Source: Rhynchonema sp. JSB1_4
Lineage: Eukaryota > Nematoda > Chromadorea > Monhysterida > Xyalidae
Assembly: GCA_030248065.1 (NCBI GenBank)
Contig: JASAMV010001885.1
Span: 1 to 64,000 of the forward strand
DNA: 64,000 bases
Direction of reading: 5' to 3'
This document shows positions 12,335 to 24,900 of the stretch, piece by piece. Both the position numbers and the translations under genes were made by a program. The notes below the pieces were generated by a model, which worked only from the letters and a program-made list of their open reading frames with translations, had not been told where the DNA came from and did not search any database. Numbering within the stretch: the first letter of the stretch is position 1; each line of letters starts with the position of its first letter.

Positions 12335-14057
12335 TCAGTTCAAGACAGTTTCAAAAGTGTCCTCCACTTGATACATCTTGTAGCCGACGGCCGATTCGAA
12401 CGCAGCTGGCACATTCAGGCTGTCATCAGTGAACTGCAGACGGCAATCGTGCGTGATGGCGTTGTAGCTGCAAACATCGCATCATATCGTGATTGATGGT
12501 CATCACAAACGGATTTATCGGGCAGAATTGCCGAATACTGCATGCGCGCACGGTGGCGTTACCCAATGCGCACTTACGCGACGCTGCCGCAAACCCAGTT
12601 GTCGCGACACGCTCGGATGCAGGTGATTCGATGGGTATGCGTCGCGTTGAGCAACAGTAACGGCTCGATTGCGCGTTCATCAACCTTGACCACACGGTAC
12701 GTTCGTTTGGTGGACCCTGCTGATATTTGGGCAGTTAAACGCACTGATTTGAAGTGTTTTTGTTCGGTTTAGGTTGGTGCACAACTACAACATTAGCAAA
12801 CTCAACGGTATTCACAGAGCGGATACAAGGGAGTGGATGGGTTCCAGGTGCAACTTCGATCGATCAGTCCATAATAGGTGGAACTGCCGGGAAAGTTGAT
12901 GCCGTAAGTCAGACACTGAACGCCAAAGTCATTCGGCACGATCTGCGCCAGCCACAGACTGTAGCCTAAAACACGTTTAGTGATTAGCCCGGTTTGATGC
13001 TTTTCACCAAAACTGATACAAACACGAACAGGCAGGCCAAAATGGGCTATTACATAGCTAACGCAGTGATGCAACATCAAACCAGTGCTTTTCATCGGAA
13101 TCGGTCCATATTTCTGTCCTTTGAATACCCAATACCATCCGGCCTCATGATTTGGCGTAGGATACACGGCCGTACTCGGATCATCGCGACCACCGCCCAG
13201 ATACAAGTCCACAATGCTCCAACCCTGCCCAATGTAATCAAGGTACACACCTATGTACATACATAGCTATGCGTACAGCCACGAACTCATGAGACGACTT
13301 ATTTTGAAATTGCCTTAAACGGATCCAATAATGTTCCGGTTCCACGTATTTCGGAAATGAAAGAAAGAGAAATGCATGTATTTTTTAAAAACACGCTCTC
13401 CACCTCGGTGCGTAAATTCCCTTTTGACTCCCAAAACATTTGTGTGCTGAATAACGTTGCTGTTCGCGTTAGCACGCAACAAATTGAGATCTATGAGATC
13501 AGCCAGCTGGAACTTGTCATCATCTCTCTCCGCCCAATCTCTTTCTATTTAATGTGAAGAACCGTGTCGGCGCATTTTTTGAATCTGGCCAAGCAAGCTT
13601 AAAAAGAGTCGTCTCATGAGCACGTGGCTGGACCTACATAGCCCATGTTGATGTATTGTGTGTGAATCGCAGTCATCATACCCAGGTAATGACGGCGTCC
13701 CGAAAAAACAACAGCTGTTGGGGCAGGTTGAAAATGGCCAACTGGGGCACCCCTGGTTCGGGCATGTATGCCGGCAAATGAGTGCACTTTGCCAGGGCCG
13801 GTGCATAGTGTACGTTGCCGGCAGACTCGTCGACGACAAAACAACTGCCACGGAACATTGCACGTTTGTGACCCAATGCCAGACAGGCTGCTTGGAAGTC
13901 GGCTGCATGGAGGAGTTCTGTTTCCTATTACTTTGCCCACGCCTTGCATTCAAATAAAGAAATCTTGGAATTCCGGAAGGGGAGCAAACTCACGATCATT
14001 GCACAGTGCATGCGACAACGCACACAAAAATATCATCATCGGGCCCACAAAGGTCAT
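12335..14057 (-). CDS. Secreted C-type lectin domain plus PAN/apple domain protein
   Basis: Six exons: 14057-13994, 13917-13682, 13250-13083, 12965-12816, 12716-12578, 12467-12335. Together they give about 296 aa. Exon 1 is a signal peptide (MTFVGPMMIFLCALSHALC). Exons 2-4 read as a C-type lectin-like fold: a C...LGH start, an ALAKC helix, PQLAIFNLPQQLLFF, a conserved ITW, then WLAQIVPNDFGVQC and a C-terminal DRSCTW...YPLW half. Exons 5-6 carry a PAN/apple module with CIRAC, WVCGSVAYN and HDCRLQ. All junctions keep phase except exon 2 to exon 3, which is one base short. A single G missing from the GGG at the exon 2 donor (13681-13683) would repair it, or this may be a frameshifted allele. Intron 2 is almost filled by a MITE. 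The protein is presumably extracellular and carbohydrate- or protein-binding. It resembles the PAN gene at the right edge of the window. Confidence 0.7.
13266..13642. mobile_element. MITE of the CTCATGAGACGACT family, copy 1
   Basis: Long imperfect terminal inverted repeats: CAGCCACG, two variable bases, then CTCATGAGACGACT on the left, mirrored by AGTCGTCTCATGAG then CACGTGGCTG on the right. A weaker match extends outward to GCTATG. The interior is close in sequence to the copy at 59740-60110. It sits inside intron 2 of the lectin gene. The target duplication was not resolved because the flanks are themselves inverted. Confidence 0.75.
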
Positions 14058-15584
14058 TTTAAAGTAGTCGTTATTTCAGATTTCAGATATGAAGAAACAA
14101 CCACAGTCACGAATGATCAATAAATACCGCTGTCCGCGAACGACATTTTGGACTGCTGAGGCTTAGCTATGATCAGAGAACTAAAACACTGCTGGAAGCA
14201 AAATAACAAAAGTTTTCAAGTTCAATTCATGATGTTGCCAGTGATGTTCAGTTTGTGTCGGACGGAAGCTTTTCGGCTGTTCATTGCACACATAAATTAT
14301 TCATTGATACACTGCAGGCTACAATGACAATCAGAATAATAGCGGTTCGAAAGTATAGCAATGATATGAACAAAACAATGATGAATTGATCTCAGCTGTT
14401 ACATCTGTAGACATTAATCACGGTCCGCTACAGAGCGGCATATGCGAAATTTGCAAGGTGAATTGCACATCAACGTTTATCAAGAGGGAGAATCCGTGGT
14501 TTGTTGCTGGCAATAACAAAGGGGCAGCTCCTCTTTGCCGGAGCTCAGGTTTCAGCGGCACGCGTTCATTTTGCCTCGGGAAGGTTGTTCTGAACAATAA
14601 GTTTCAATAGTGTTTATTTTAGCCCGCAGTTATTCTGGGGTCCGTCTTTTGGGGATGGCCGCTTCATGAGTGTATCCCGCTACCCTTTTCAGATCCAGCA
14701 ATCGACCAGTGTGACAGTTGTTTGTTGGCGGTCACGGGATTTTTTTCACTGGTCAAATGTTTGATAACGAAAAATCCAAGTGTATGCATGAAAACTTGCC
14801 AAACTCTAAGGCTTGGTACCCAGGCCTGCGTTGAACCTTATTAGGGATCCATCCGTGAACTGTGGGTCACAGCCCTTGACCGAGTGATGTTTCAAATTGT
14901 TTTTTTTATCAGTCAGGTCACGAGAGCATTCGAATCTCTAGCGTCATAGATGTTGTCCCTCAGGCGTCAAACTTGGTGATCCGACTGATTCACATGTGTT
15001 TTTTAAATACTAATTTTTGATCAAAGATCAACTTTCCGAAACCAATGGGACCAGTGGTACATGTAAATTTCTTGGTACACTCAATATTACAAACCTTGAT
15101 ATCTCTCTCTGGACGTTTCAAAAAGTTGAGGTGGCCACGGCAAAAGTTGGTGTGATTTATAACGCAATTAAGTTTATTTATGAGTTTTAGAGACATAAAT
15201 TTACAGCAATGCCAGAAAAACGAAAAATAATTGCTTGGGAAAGTTCATTCAACGCAGGCAATGACAAAATTAATGCGCATGGAGCTAAGCAAGATAATGG
15301 CCTACTGTACCAATTAAAGAGAGACACACCACAACGAAACTAGAAACGTACATAGCTCGACGCTTATGAGCGTTACAAAAGGTAACCTTTCATATCAAAT
15401 GATAAATTGATGAAATGGACACAGAATTGAAAATATACCTGCAAATACATGGAAATTTTAATCACAAAATCACCGAACAAAATGAACCTGCACATATTCG
15501 GACCCTGTGTTATTGGAATAGAAACACAGTAGACGTCATGGCATCCTTTGAAAACAGCAAAATATCCGACACAAAAGACTGGTC
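14058..15584. other. Intergenic, no gene seen
   Basis: Short ORFs only (at most ~75 codons). A lone copy of the word CAAACTTGGTGATC near 14968 matches the terminal word of the hairpin at 15585-15830. No tRNA or other RNA gene recognised. Confidence 0.4.
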
Positions 15585-15830
15585 GATATCAAACTTGGTG
15601 ATCGGATATGACCTGCGTTGGTAGCGCGTGATTCTCGCATTAAGGATATTAAGAAATTTACTGGCACCACTGATTTCGAGCAGCTCATTAGTAATTCATT
15701 TTAGTTCGGAGAACATCTATTACGCTGGACGAAATTAGTGGCATCACTCAATTTCTTAATATCTATAAGTCAAAAAAGTCACGTGACCAGTGCAGATCAC
15801 ATCCGATCCGATCACCAAGTTTGATGTCGC
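15585..15830. repeat. Hairpin element (imperfect ~245-bp palindrome)
   Basis: The outer arms GATATCAAACTTGGTGATCGG (left) and CCGATCACCAAGTTTGATGTC (right) are inverted. Inside them, ATATTAAGAAATTTACTGGC and GCATCACTCAATTTCTTAAT form a second inverted pair. The inner words CTGGACGAAATTAGTGG resemble the arms of the hairpin at 55684-55880, so this is probably a dispersed foldback family. Confidence 0.7.
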
Positions 15831-15972
15831 TCTAAGACAATAACGCACCAAAATTCATGTAAATAAACAGGTGCCTTTTTGAATTATTAATTGGCCTCGC
15901 CGATAGTTGGAGTAATTCTAACTGAACCGATATTACATTGAACAATAATGAAAAGTGGTGCAAATCAATCAA

Positions 15973-18900
15973 TCAGTACGCCTGAATTATGCCGAATGCC
16001 CAATTTTTCATGCGTTTCAGACGCGACAACGTCGATTTTTCCTGATCATTTTCGTGCGGCTCAATCTGATCGACTGTATCCGACGCCGGTTGATCAGGTG
16101 GAGCGTCCGGCACAGCTGCAAAGTCATTATCTGTGTTCGACTAAGTCAACGTGCATTGACCATCAATCTCAGCACCGCGCGTAAGACTGTGACAAATGGC
16201 CCTACCCGCATTGATCATCTGATCCAGCTGTTTGTTTGTCTCCTCCAACGGATCGTAATGTTCACCACGACGTTTCATTTCGTCCATCATTTCGGCTGTT
16301 TTACGAGCGTTTGTCAATTCGGCAAGACGACCTGAACAGCACGATTTGTACTGTGATCGACAAGGGACACATCAGTCTCATTAACAGTACGCGATGCGGT
16401 CGCATCGGTTTGCCGCTTCTTCAGATGGCAACAAACAGAATGTCACTGTTTGCAGCACACCTTTCCAGTTGGGACGTCGTGGCGCTTCATTCTTAACCGA
16501 TTCAATCATTTGATCGATGCATTCAACCACCGACAACGGATGTGGCTTCAGACCGATGTCCTCCAAACGAGCCAGACAGTGACGAGCCTGCGATGGTTGA
16601 ATGGCGTCAAATCGCTTCAAAAGGTGTAAAAAAACCAAGTCAGCACAAACGATGCACTGGCCACTTGAACCACACCGAACCTCAGTCACATCGTCGACCA
16701 CTTGCGACTGAATTTCACGATAACGTTTCATGATGCCGAGCAGCATGTTGCCTTTGGTGGTCAGTGCAGCCAGACCTTGGTCGTAGCGCAACTTCATATC
16801 GCCGATCGTTTCGCTGATGATTTCCTGAACAGAACTCGGCCGTCAAGTGCACAACCGCGCTATGAATGAGTGCTCATCAAGGAAAGCTTGCTGTGCGAAC
16901 ATCGCGCGGTTCATGGTGTCGCACTGTGGGTGTGATGCACCCAATGAAACGCACAACCTCAAATGCAAGCGGACGGCGGGCAGAAAAAAGCGTAAAATTA
17001 AACCTCGTAGTCCTGAATGATGAACTTGCGGTTGGAATGTTTTGACCAGTGGCAGCGTTTTGGGCAGATGCGGCAGATCGAGTCCGGAGCACAACGACCT
17101 GAATAAAAGATAGACTATGTGCTGGGGAGGCGTAACACACGCAACACCTAACAAACTCATTGTCATTGCGCAGTTAAAGGGTCCCCCCGCCATATATGTG
17201 CGACCGTAACCAATCTATATATGTGCGACCTTAACCAATCTCAATTAAACTTGGCACGGTAACTGGGCTTGGTCCAGTTACCCTTTGAGGACTTGGAACA
17301 ACATCACCGTTGCTTAATTTTCTGTGCCGTAATTTGTGATATAGGTAGCCAGTCATGTAGTTGGTCTGAGCAAGAAAGCTAGCTAGCTAGCCGGGTACCT
17401 TGGGCATTGGTCCGCAAATCAAAAGTAGGGTAAAAAATTGGTGCAAATCATGCTAAAATAAGCCAAAAAGCTTGTTTTTGTGCAATGAACATGACGTTGG
17501 GCGAATCAGTGCGCCAACTCAATCACAAATACAGCCCAGCCAAAGCAACACGCCACCAACAGACACGGTGCTTGGTTACATGAAACAAACACACGCCAAC
17601 CATCCATCGCCCAGCAGCCGGCTTTGTCCTCGTCTTGCGGAATGCCGCAGTTTTCGTGGCACGTGCGGTCACAATCCAGGCACGTGGTCGTGTGATTCGT
17701 GGTGGGCACACGTTTCGATCGGACCACTTTCTTGCGGATCACAAACCTGAGGTCGCGACCACAGTTGCCATAGTTGTGCTTTACGCAGCGCAGTTATGAC
17801 ATTAAAGAGAGCTAACCGTTTGTTGGCTAGAATCCGCGACGAGAGATGTTCGATCTGATGATACTCGTCGCGCACAAACGACATCTCGTTCACACCGTTG
17901 TTGATGTTGATCTGTGGGAAAGCAATACGTACGTATATGATAACTATTAGAAGTCAACCAAAACTGTGATAGAACCTGCAGCGCAGAGATTTTCAGTTCC
18001 AGCCGACCACGCTCGTTGAGCACTTCGCGCGTCAATTTGAGACTGACCGGACAAACGGCACCGAACCGCTGCAATCTGGTCATTTTTCAACCAAAACGAC
18101 TTTTATTCCGAAAACAGCAGCAAACATTTTTTGAAAGGTTTCGAGGTATAGTAAGTTTCTAATTTCGTTGCCTCATGCATTCTCACAGACGCAGGAAGCT
18201 CCCGTTCGAAGTCGGAGCAGGCAACAAGCTGAACACACAGTGAACAAGCCACGCAGTTGACACACGCACAGTTCGTGTGACTGAAACATTCGAAACGCAC
18301 GAGCCAGCTGCGTGGCTTGTCGACTGTGTGTTGAGTATGTTACCTGCCTCGACTTCGAACGGGAGTTTCCCTGCGTCTGTAAGAATGCATGAGGCAACGA
18401 AATTAGAAATTTACTATGCAAACACTGTGACGCACCTGGAAGAAATCGCGGAAGTTGTTGTGTGCCATTGTCCAGTACAATGCGACCATCTCTTGTTTGT
18501 TGAAGCCGTACAAACGGGCACGAGCCTTGCGTGGCATTGTCTTCTGACCAACGGTGTCAATCATGAACGCCTGAAACAAATGACAAAAACCTGAATGACA
18601 TAACGAAATTTTCGGTGGATGTGGCATGGCAAGCGAACCGAGTTATTGAACGTGAACATGGCCTTGTACGGGAAATCGTGTTCCTCAAGTGCATCAATCA
18701 ACTGCGGCCGTTTGTTGTCAGCGAACGTTGCCATCACGCAGATGTTCGAGCCCATGTCTTTGCCAAAGATGGACAAAATCGAGTCGAAGATGTATTTCTG
18801 GAGAATTGGAGAAATGTTGTCTGATCCTGACGATTCAAGTACGATAACGAATCCACTAGTGACTGCGACCACCACGCATGACCACGAGGGTATAGGGAGA

Positions 18901-21900
18901 ACAAACACAAAATGTCGGGTATTTAATGCTTGATAACGCTGAAATTGAAATTGAAAGGCAAGTAAGGATCAATTGAAACTTGATTGAAAGATTTAATCAG
19001 GCTTGGGATTAACCTGGGCAGCAGTCAATCGATTGGCTCCAGCTTGTGCCACAAACGCAACGGCATTCAAGTAGCCGAGCCCCACTTCAGATGATTCAAA
19101 ACAGGCACGTAGCTGATCGGTGATTTGCTTGTCACGACCCAGACCTGAAAAAAGTGGGCGACGCAATACGGCTTTTGATATACTTGCCCAAACAGAGTAA
19201 TGAAATGTAACCACCAAACTTCAGCAGCTTTTATGACAATAAATCTTCTCCGAGGTTCACGGGTTCGGGTATAAACACAGCTGGTGGTGGATTAGATCCA
19301 GCATCAGGCTTAGAGCTACATTAAGCTGAGGCTGGTGCTAGGCCTATACTCAGTCAACCACAGTAGGCCCGGCCAAAGCCGAATCCGAACACCAGGACTA
19401 AATTACCACACGGCACGAGTGTGCCAGTGCAGGTTCCGTTTCAGTTCCATGGATGCGCAATTGTTTCTAATGGAAAAGAAAAAATAACAAACAAATGAAA
19501 CCACGACTAATTTACCATCAGTGTCCCCAAATCCAGGTGTGTCCACCACAGTCAGTGTGTAATCAACAGCAAACCCCGGTTGCCAATTCAATTGATATGC
19601 CGTAATGTACTTGGTCTGACTGTGCGCCTGGCTGCGCGCCGATTCCTACAAAATGACGATGCGACACAATGACAACGACAGTCACATCATCCATCAGGTT
19701 GCAGTTGTGCAACAATGTGAGCGAGCGGTGTGCGCTTCAAGGTCGCGTCCAATTGTGCTCCCGATCCATTTTGCATTGTCATTCCCGAATTAACCTCTGA
19801 CCTTCTTCTGTACCCACCTCGGTGAACAGAAACAATCGATGTACGTCGTTCAGCTCGACGCCATACAAATAGTTGACCATCGCCATAATCAACGTGGACT
19901 TGCCCGAACCTGTGGCTCCGATCACAAGCAGAATCTGAAGTCGGCATTTGTGGTAATTAAGGACACCCAGAATAGAACAATCACAGGTACAGGTTAGACG
20001 CTGGTGTGCTGCGTACCTTGTTTTCCCGATGATACCCCGGACATGCACGACCGACTTCCACTTTGCGCAACATTTGGTTTTTGCTCGCGTACGTCTCTTG
20101 AATAGGCAGCTGGTACCAATCTGAAATAACAATGTCACGTCAAAATTTCATTTTAAAGGGCTCGGGACATAACCGAAGGAAGGGTAGCAGGACATATTGT
20201 CACATACCGTTGGAAAGCATTTCGACAGCATATGTCACGCACAAATTTTAATTTCCTTGGAGATTCGCTATCTCTTGGTAGAGGGACTTTTCGTTCCAGA
20301 AAAAAAACTGATTTTTTGCACAAATTGGAACGACCGGTGCAGAAACCCCAAATGAGTTGAAAGCCAAGCAACACCTGGATAGGATTACAAAGCTTCGGAA
20401 TAGCTTACCATCACAACTTCAGTCGATCAAACTATTGCTTCACACGGTGAGGGTGCGAAACGTTCCAAAAATCGGCCTTATTTTTTGAGAACACAAGTTT
20501 GTCCCTAAATTTTGAGACCACGCTCAGTGCTGCGGAAATAAGAATGCAATGGGGAAATAGAGCATCGTCGAAAGTACCAGAAAATAAGGTTTTTAAATTT
20601 TTTAACCCATGGCTAGCTGCGTGACAGGCCTAAAAATTCATTAAATTGCCGCTAAATTAGGTGGTTACATTCATCGCCAGAATTGTGACACATAAAGGCC
20701 ACAGATTGTATCGGATTCGAAACAAAAAAACGAGAGAAACATCAGGTTTAACAATCTATCAAGGTCCGAAAACCCCAAGGTCTACAGATCTCTCGGGGCA
20801 GTTATACTAACCTGAGTACGATATTCAGCTATAAATGCTTATTGTTTACAGCTATTGTAAATGTGATAGCGCCAAACAATGTATCTTGGGAGTAGCTTTC
20901 GAACGATGTATAACAAGCCCCAATAAATTCTTACGCTTAAGGGCAGAGGCAAAAAAATTGCTTTTTTGACGATTCTGGAATGAACCGTCACGTCACCGTG
21001 TGCGATTTCGGAATTTTGACCGTTTCTTGTCCATAGTAAGAGATAGTATGGGCAAGTTATATATCGTTCGATAGCGACGCTGAAGCTACATCGTGTGATG
21101 CTATCAAATGTGCAATAATCTTTAACAGTAACGACTTATAGCCAAATATCTTATTCAGGCTGGCGTGGCTGCAGCAGCCGGACCATGGAGTTTGAAGTCT
21201 TGAAACTCGTCTAGATTGTGGGACTGTGCGTTTATCTGACTTTCTCGTTTCCGATGCAATGCAATACGTGGCTTATTTACATCACATTTCCGTCAATGAA
21301 TGCAACTATGCAGTTTAGGGGCAATTTTTAGGTCTTTTTCGGCCTGTCACGCCGCAGTCCAAGGGTATCGAAATTTAAAAACCTTATTTTCTGGTACTTT
21401 TGACAACGCTCTATTTTTCTATTACATTTTTGTTTCTGCAACGCCAAACGCGGCCTCAAAATTTAGGGACAAACTTGTGCTATCGAAAAATGTGGCCGAT
21501 TTTTGGAACGTTTCGCACCCTAACGAAGTGAAGCAATGCTTCGAGCGACTGAAGTTCTCATGATAAGTTATCCAGAAGCTGTTGTAATCCTATCCACGTG
21601 TTACTTGACTTTCAACTCATTTGGGGTTTCTGCACCAGTAGTTTCAAGTCGTGAAAAAATTCACTTTTTTCTGGAACGAAAAGTCGCTCTACCAAGAGAT
21701 AGCGAATCTCTAAGGAGCTTAACATTTGTGCGTGACATATTCCGTCACAGGGCTTTCCAACGATGTATGACACTGCGCTCTGCTGCCCTTCCTTCGGTTG
21801 TGTCCCGAGCCCTTTAACAGGGATGGAGCATGAAAAAACGTTTTTTTTCGAGGCCCGAATACCTTTCCATAAATTTTTCAAGGGCGTTCTTTATCGGTTC

Positions 21901-24900
21901 TATTTATTTTTATTTTCCCAAGAAATTGTAGTGCAAAACCGATGAGTTTTTCGTTCCTGGTCAATCTTGGGCTAAATTCTTGGATCGAAATTGTTGGTTT
22001 AACCCTACTTTAGTTTCACATGCACACATTTTGTACCCAAGACGCGTTACCCTGGGTTGGGTGGGGTCGACAACCCTAAAAAGGCCGAAGAAAAGCCCGA
22101 AAATCGAAAATATCCCAAAAAACATAGAATACGTGAAAAATCGTTCTTTTTATTGGAAAAGAGTATTCCCGTGGCTCGTGCACCGAAAACGGGCCCCGGT
22201 ACGGTTTGCACTTAAGTTCATATAATTCTCGTTCGGCTCTTGGTTGCGGGCACTGGCAGCCCAAGCCTAAACGTAACCGTATAATTAAAGCCTGAGCAGC
22301 CGTAAATTGTAGATGTTTCCTTCATATGGACTGGCCTGGTAGCCAGGGTTTTTTTCAACATTTACTATGTGCAACTTAGGTGCAACCCCCCAATTTTTAG
22401 GTGCAAGCTGGCCAAAGTAGGTGCAAGCCCTACTTTGAATAAAAAAACGCCGATTTTAGGTGTTTTTTGCCTGGTCATGCGTTTTAATGCTATTTGCGTG
22501 CTTTTAGAAGTTCAACAAAGTTGGAACGCAATGAATAGTCGCTTTCCCAAGCATGCCACATCAAATTACCTGTTTTCAGACCATAACCTGATGTTTCGTT
22601 TTATCTCTCTCCTTTTTTCATTATATTTATTGCTCATGTAATTATGTTAATATTTGGTGTTGTCTGCTCGTCTAATATTGGTCATTAAAAATAATATTTT
22701 GCATGATCGGAAGAAATAAACTGCTGAAAGTTTGACTGTGGATTTCTTAGGAACCTAGACCCAGTGCTGACTTGCTGGCACGTGACAATTACTGAATAGC
22801 CAGTGGGCCACAAGATTACTGTACTTCGTTTCGTACTTCTGTCTGTGTTTCGCTATTATCATGTTTTGTGTCGGGTCTGTTCTGCTCTTCTACACACAAT
22901 GCTATTATGTGTCTCGCTTCGCTGCATTATATGCTTTCGCTGTTATTTGTATTTTGTGTAAACGTTGCCATAGCCTGAAAAGCGTTTCCGATTATATCGC
23001 CTTGTCATTTTTAAACAATTTCTCATTATTATGTGCTGCGGCGATGCAAATGAACTGTGCTTTTATCGCTGTGCATATCTTTTATATTTGTTTGTGTCCT
23101 TATTCCTGCGTTCTGTGCTGTGTATCTACTTTGTTCGTGCATTTCATATAATCTGTGTCACAATTTACCTATCTGCTTTGTTCCAGTGTCGTGCGTCACC
23201 AAATGTGCCGTCGGTTGTTTAGTGCTGTGTTAGTGCAGTGTGATCAGCTAACCAGAGTGACTCTTTCATCAAAATTTATTCTTGTCAACTGATTTGAAGG
23301 AAAGTCCGAATTTCTGTAGCACGTTGAATTTTAGTTTGATTATTGAGAACCGATTGAGAAGTGAGCGAGTGTTTGACTTTGAGCTCCGAAGCAGTAAAAT
23401 TTTCATGTTACCATATCCACTTTTGGGGGTTATCATTCATTTACGTTTGCCCTTTGTTTAATTTGTGTTGGTATCTAATGCTGTTGTCATGTTCTGCTGT
23501 AGTATTTGTTGAATCTTATTACCAATACCAGGTACTAACTGTGCGCGCAGTGCAATCAGACCAATAAGTATTTTTTGTCGATGTCGATCAAACACCAAAA
23601 GTTTGATGGAATTTAGTGGAAGGAACGAAGAGGCCGCGCAGCGCATTTTTTTCGTTTCTAAGGTTTTCGAACCTTAAAAGATGCTGTATAAATGCTAAAT
23701 TAAGGAAATAAGGGCTCAAAATGTTAGGTGCAAGCTTGCACCTAACCCTGAATTTTTAGGTGCAATTCTGATTTTTTAGGTGCAAATTGCACCTAAAAAG
23801 TGTCTAAAAAACTATGCTGGTAGCCCAGACCGAAGCCTATCTTCCTGGCTGGCAGCCTAAGCCGATGAACAACCCTAAACGTAAGCCTATTCTTAAGGCT
23901 GAGCCGAAGTCAATTTTACAAGTGTACGGGTGACGTTTCACTCCTGGGTCACGAGCTACATAAATACCCGCTTCTGACAAGAATATTCTTCATCCCTGGC
24001 ATTTTTTTTTTCGGGCTTCGTTTTTCATTTTCGGGTTTTTCGAGGTTTGCGACGGCCACTATTAACCCTTTCGACAGGCTCCGTTAAGAAAACTGGAAAG
24101 TATTTGAAAAAAGGCTTTCTTTGGGAAAAAGCATTGTTCATCAATGAGAGATAAAGAACGGTTGGTTACTATCAATCGCAAGCAATGACTGTTCAAACCT
24201 GAACTTTCATCAGCGAAGTGACGTTTGCAATGAGGCAACAGACGCTCAGCCAGACGAGGTGCCGGCTTGGTGCGCACTTTGGTCACCGATTTCGGGCCAA
24301 TGCCAGCGTGGCACAGCGACGACACACCAACTTCGAGCTCGGTGTCCGGCTGCGAATGACAAACAGTGAAAAATGATAGCAAGGCTGCAAGACCAACCAC
24401 AAACACAACAATTGCCGGTGGAGCATACTTGCAAACAGCTGATTGTGAAATCGATGGCAGTAACGGGCACGACATCGCACATGCTCCACTGGTCCTGACC
24501 GATATGACGCATACAGATGTAATAGCCAGTCAGATTCTCGACACCGTGGGTCGGAGCGGACCACGTGAATGTGACAGACTCGCGTCCAATTTGCTTGATC
24601 TGCAATCAAACGGCAAAAATGCATGACACATGACAATGGCGTGTAAGGTGCAAATGGCCGCTCTTGCCTTCGTCACGTACGGTGAAGATCTTCACTGATT
24701 CGATAAACGTAGATTTTTACGGCTGGTCTAATTAGTGTTATTAGCCTCAGTAAACATCAAAATATTAATTGTGCATTAAATTCACGTGACAAAGGGAACT
24801 GATCGCTGTTTCCACAAGCCAATCCAGTCCGGTTTATCGACATTCATGTGAAACAAAAAGCGACACAGCTAACCTTTGGTGTACCAGGCGTCGATGGCAG

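Noticed and set aside
22861..23151. 96-codon hydrophobic plus ORF as a membrane protein
   Set aside because: It lies wholly inside the hAT-like element 22344-23816, is AT-rich, and has no supporting exon or homology.
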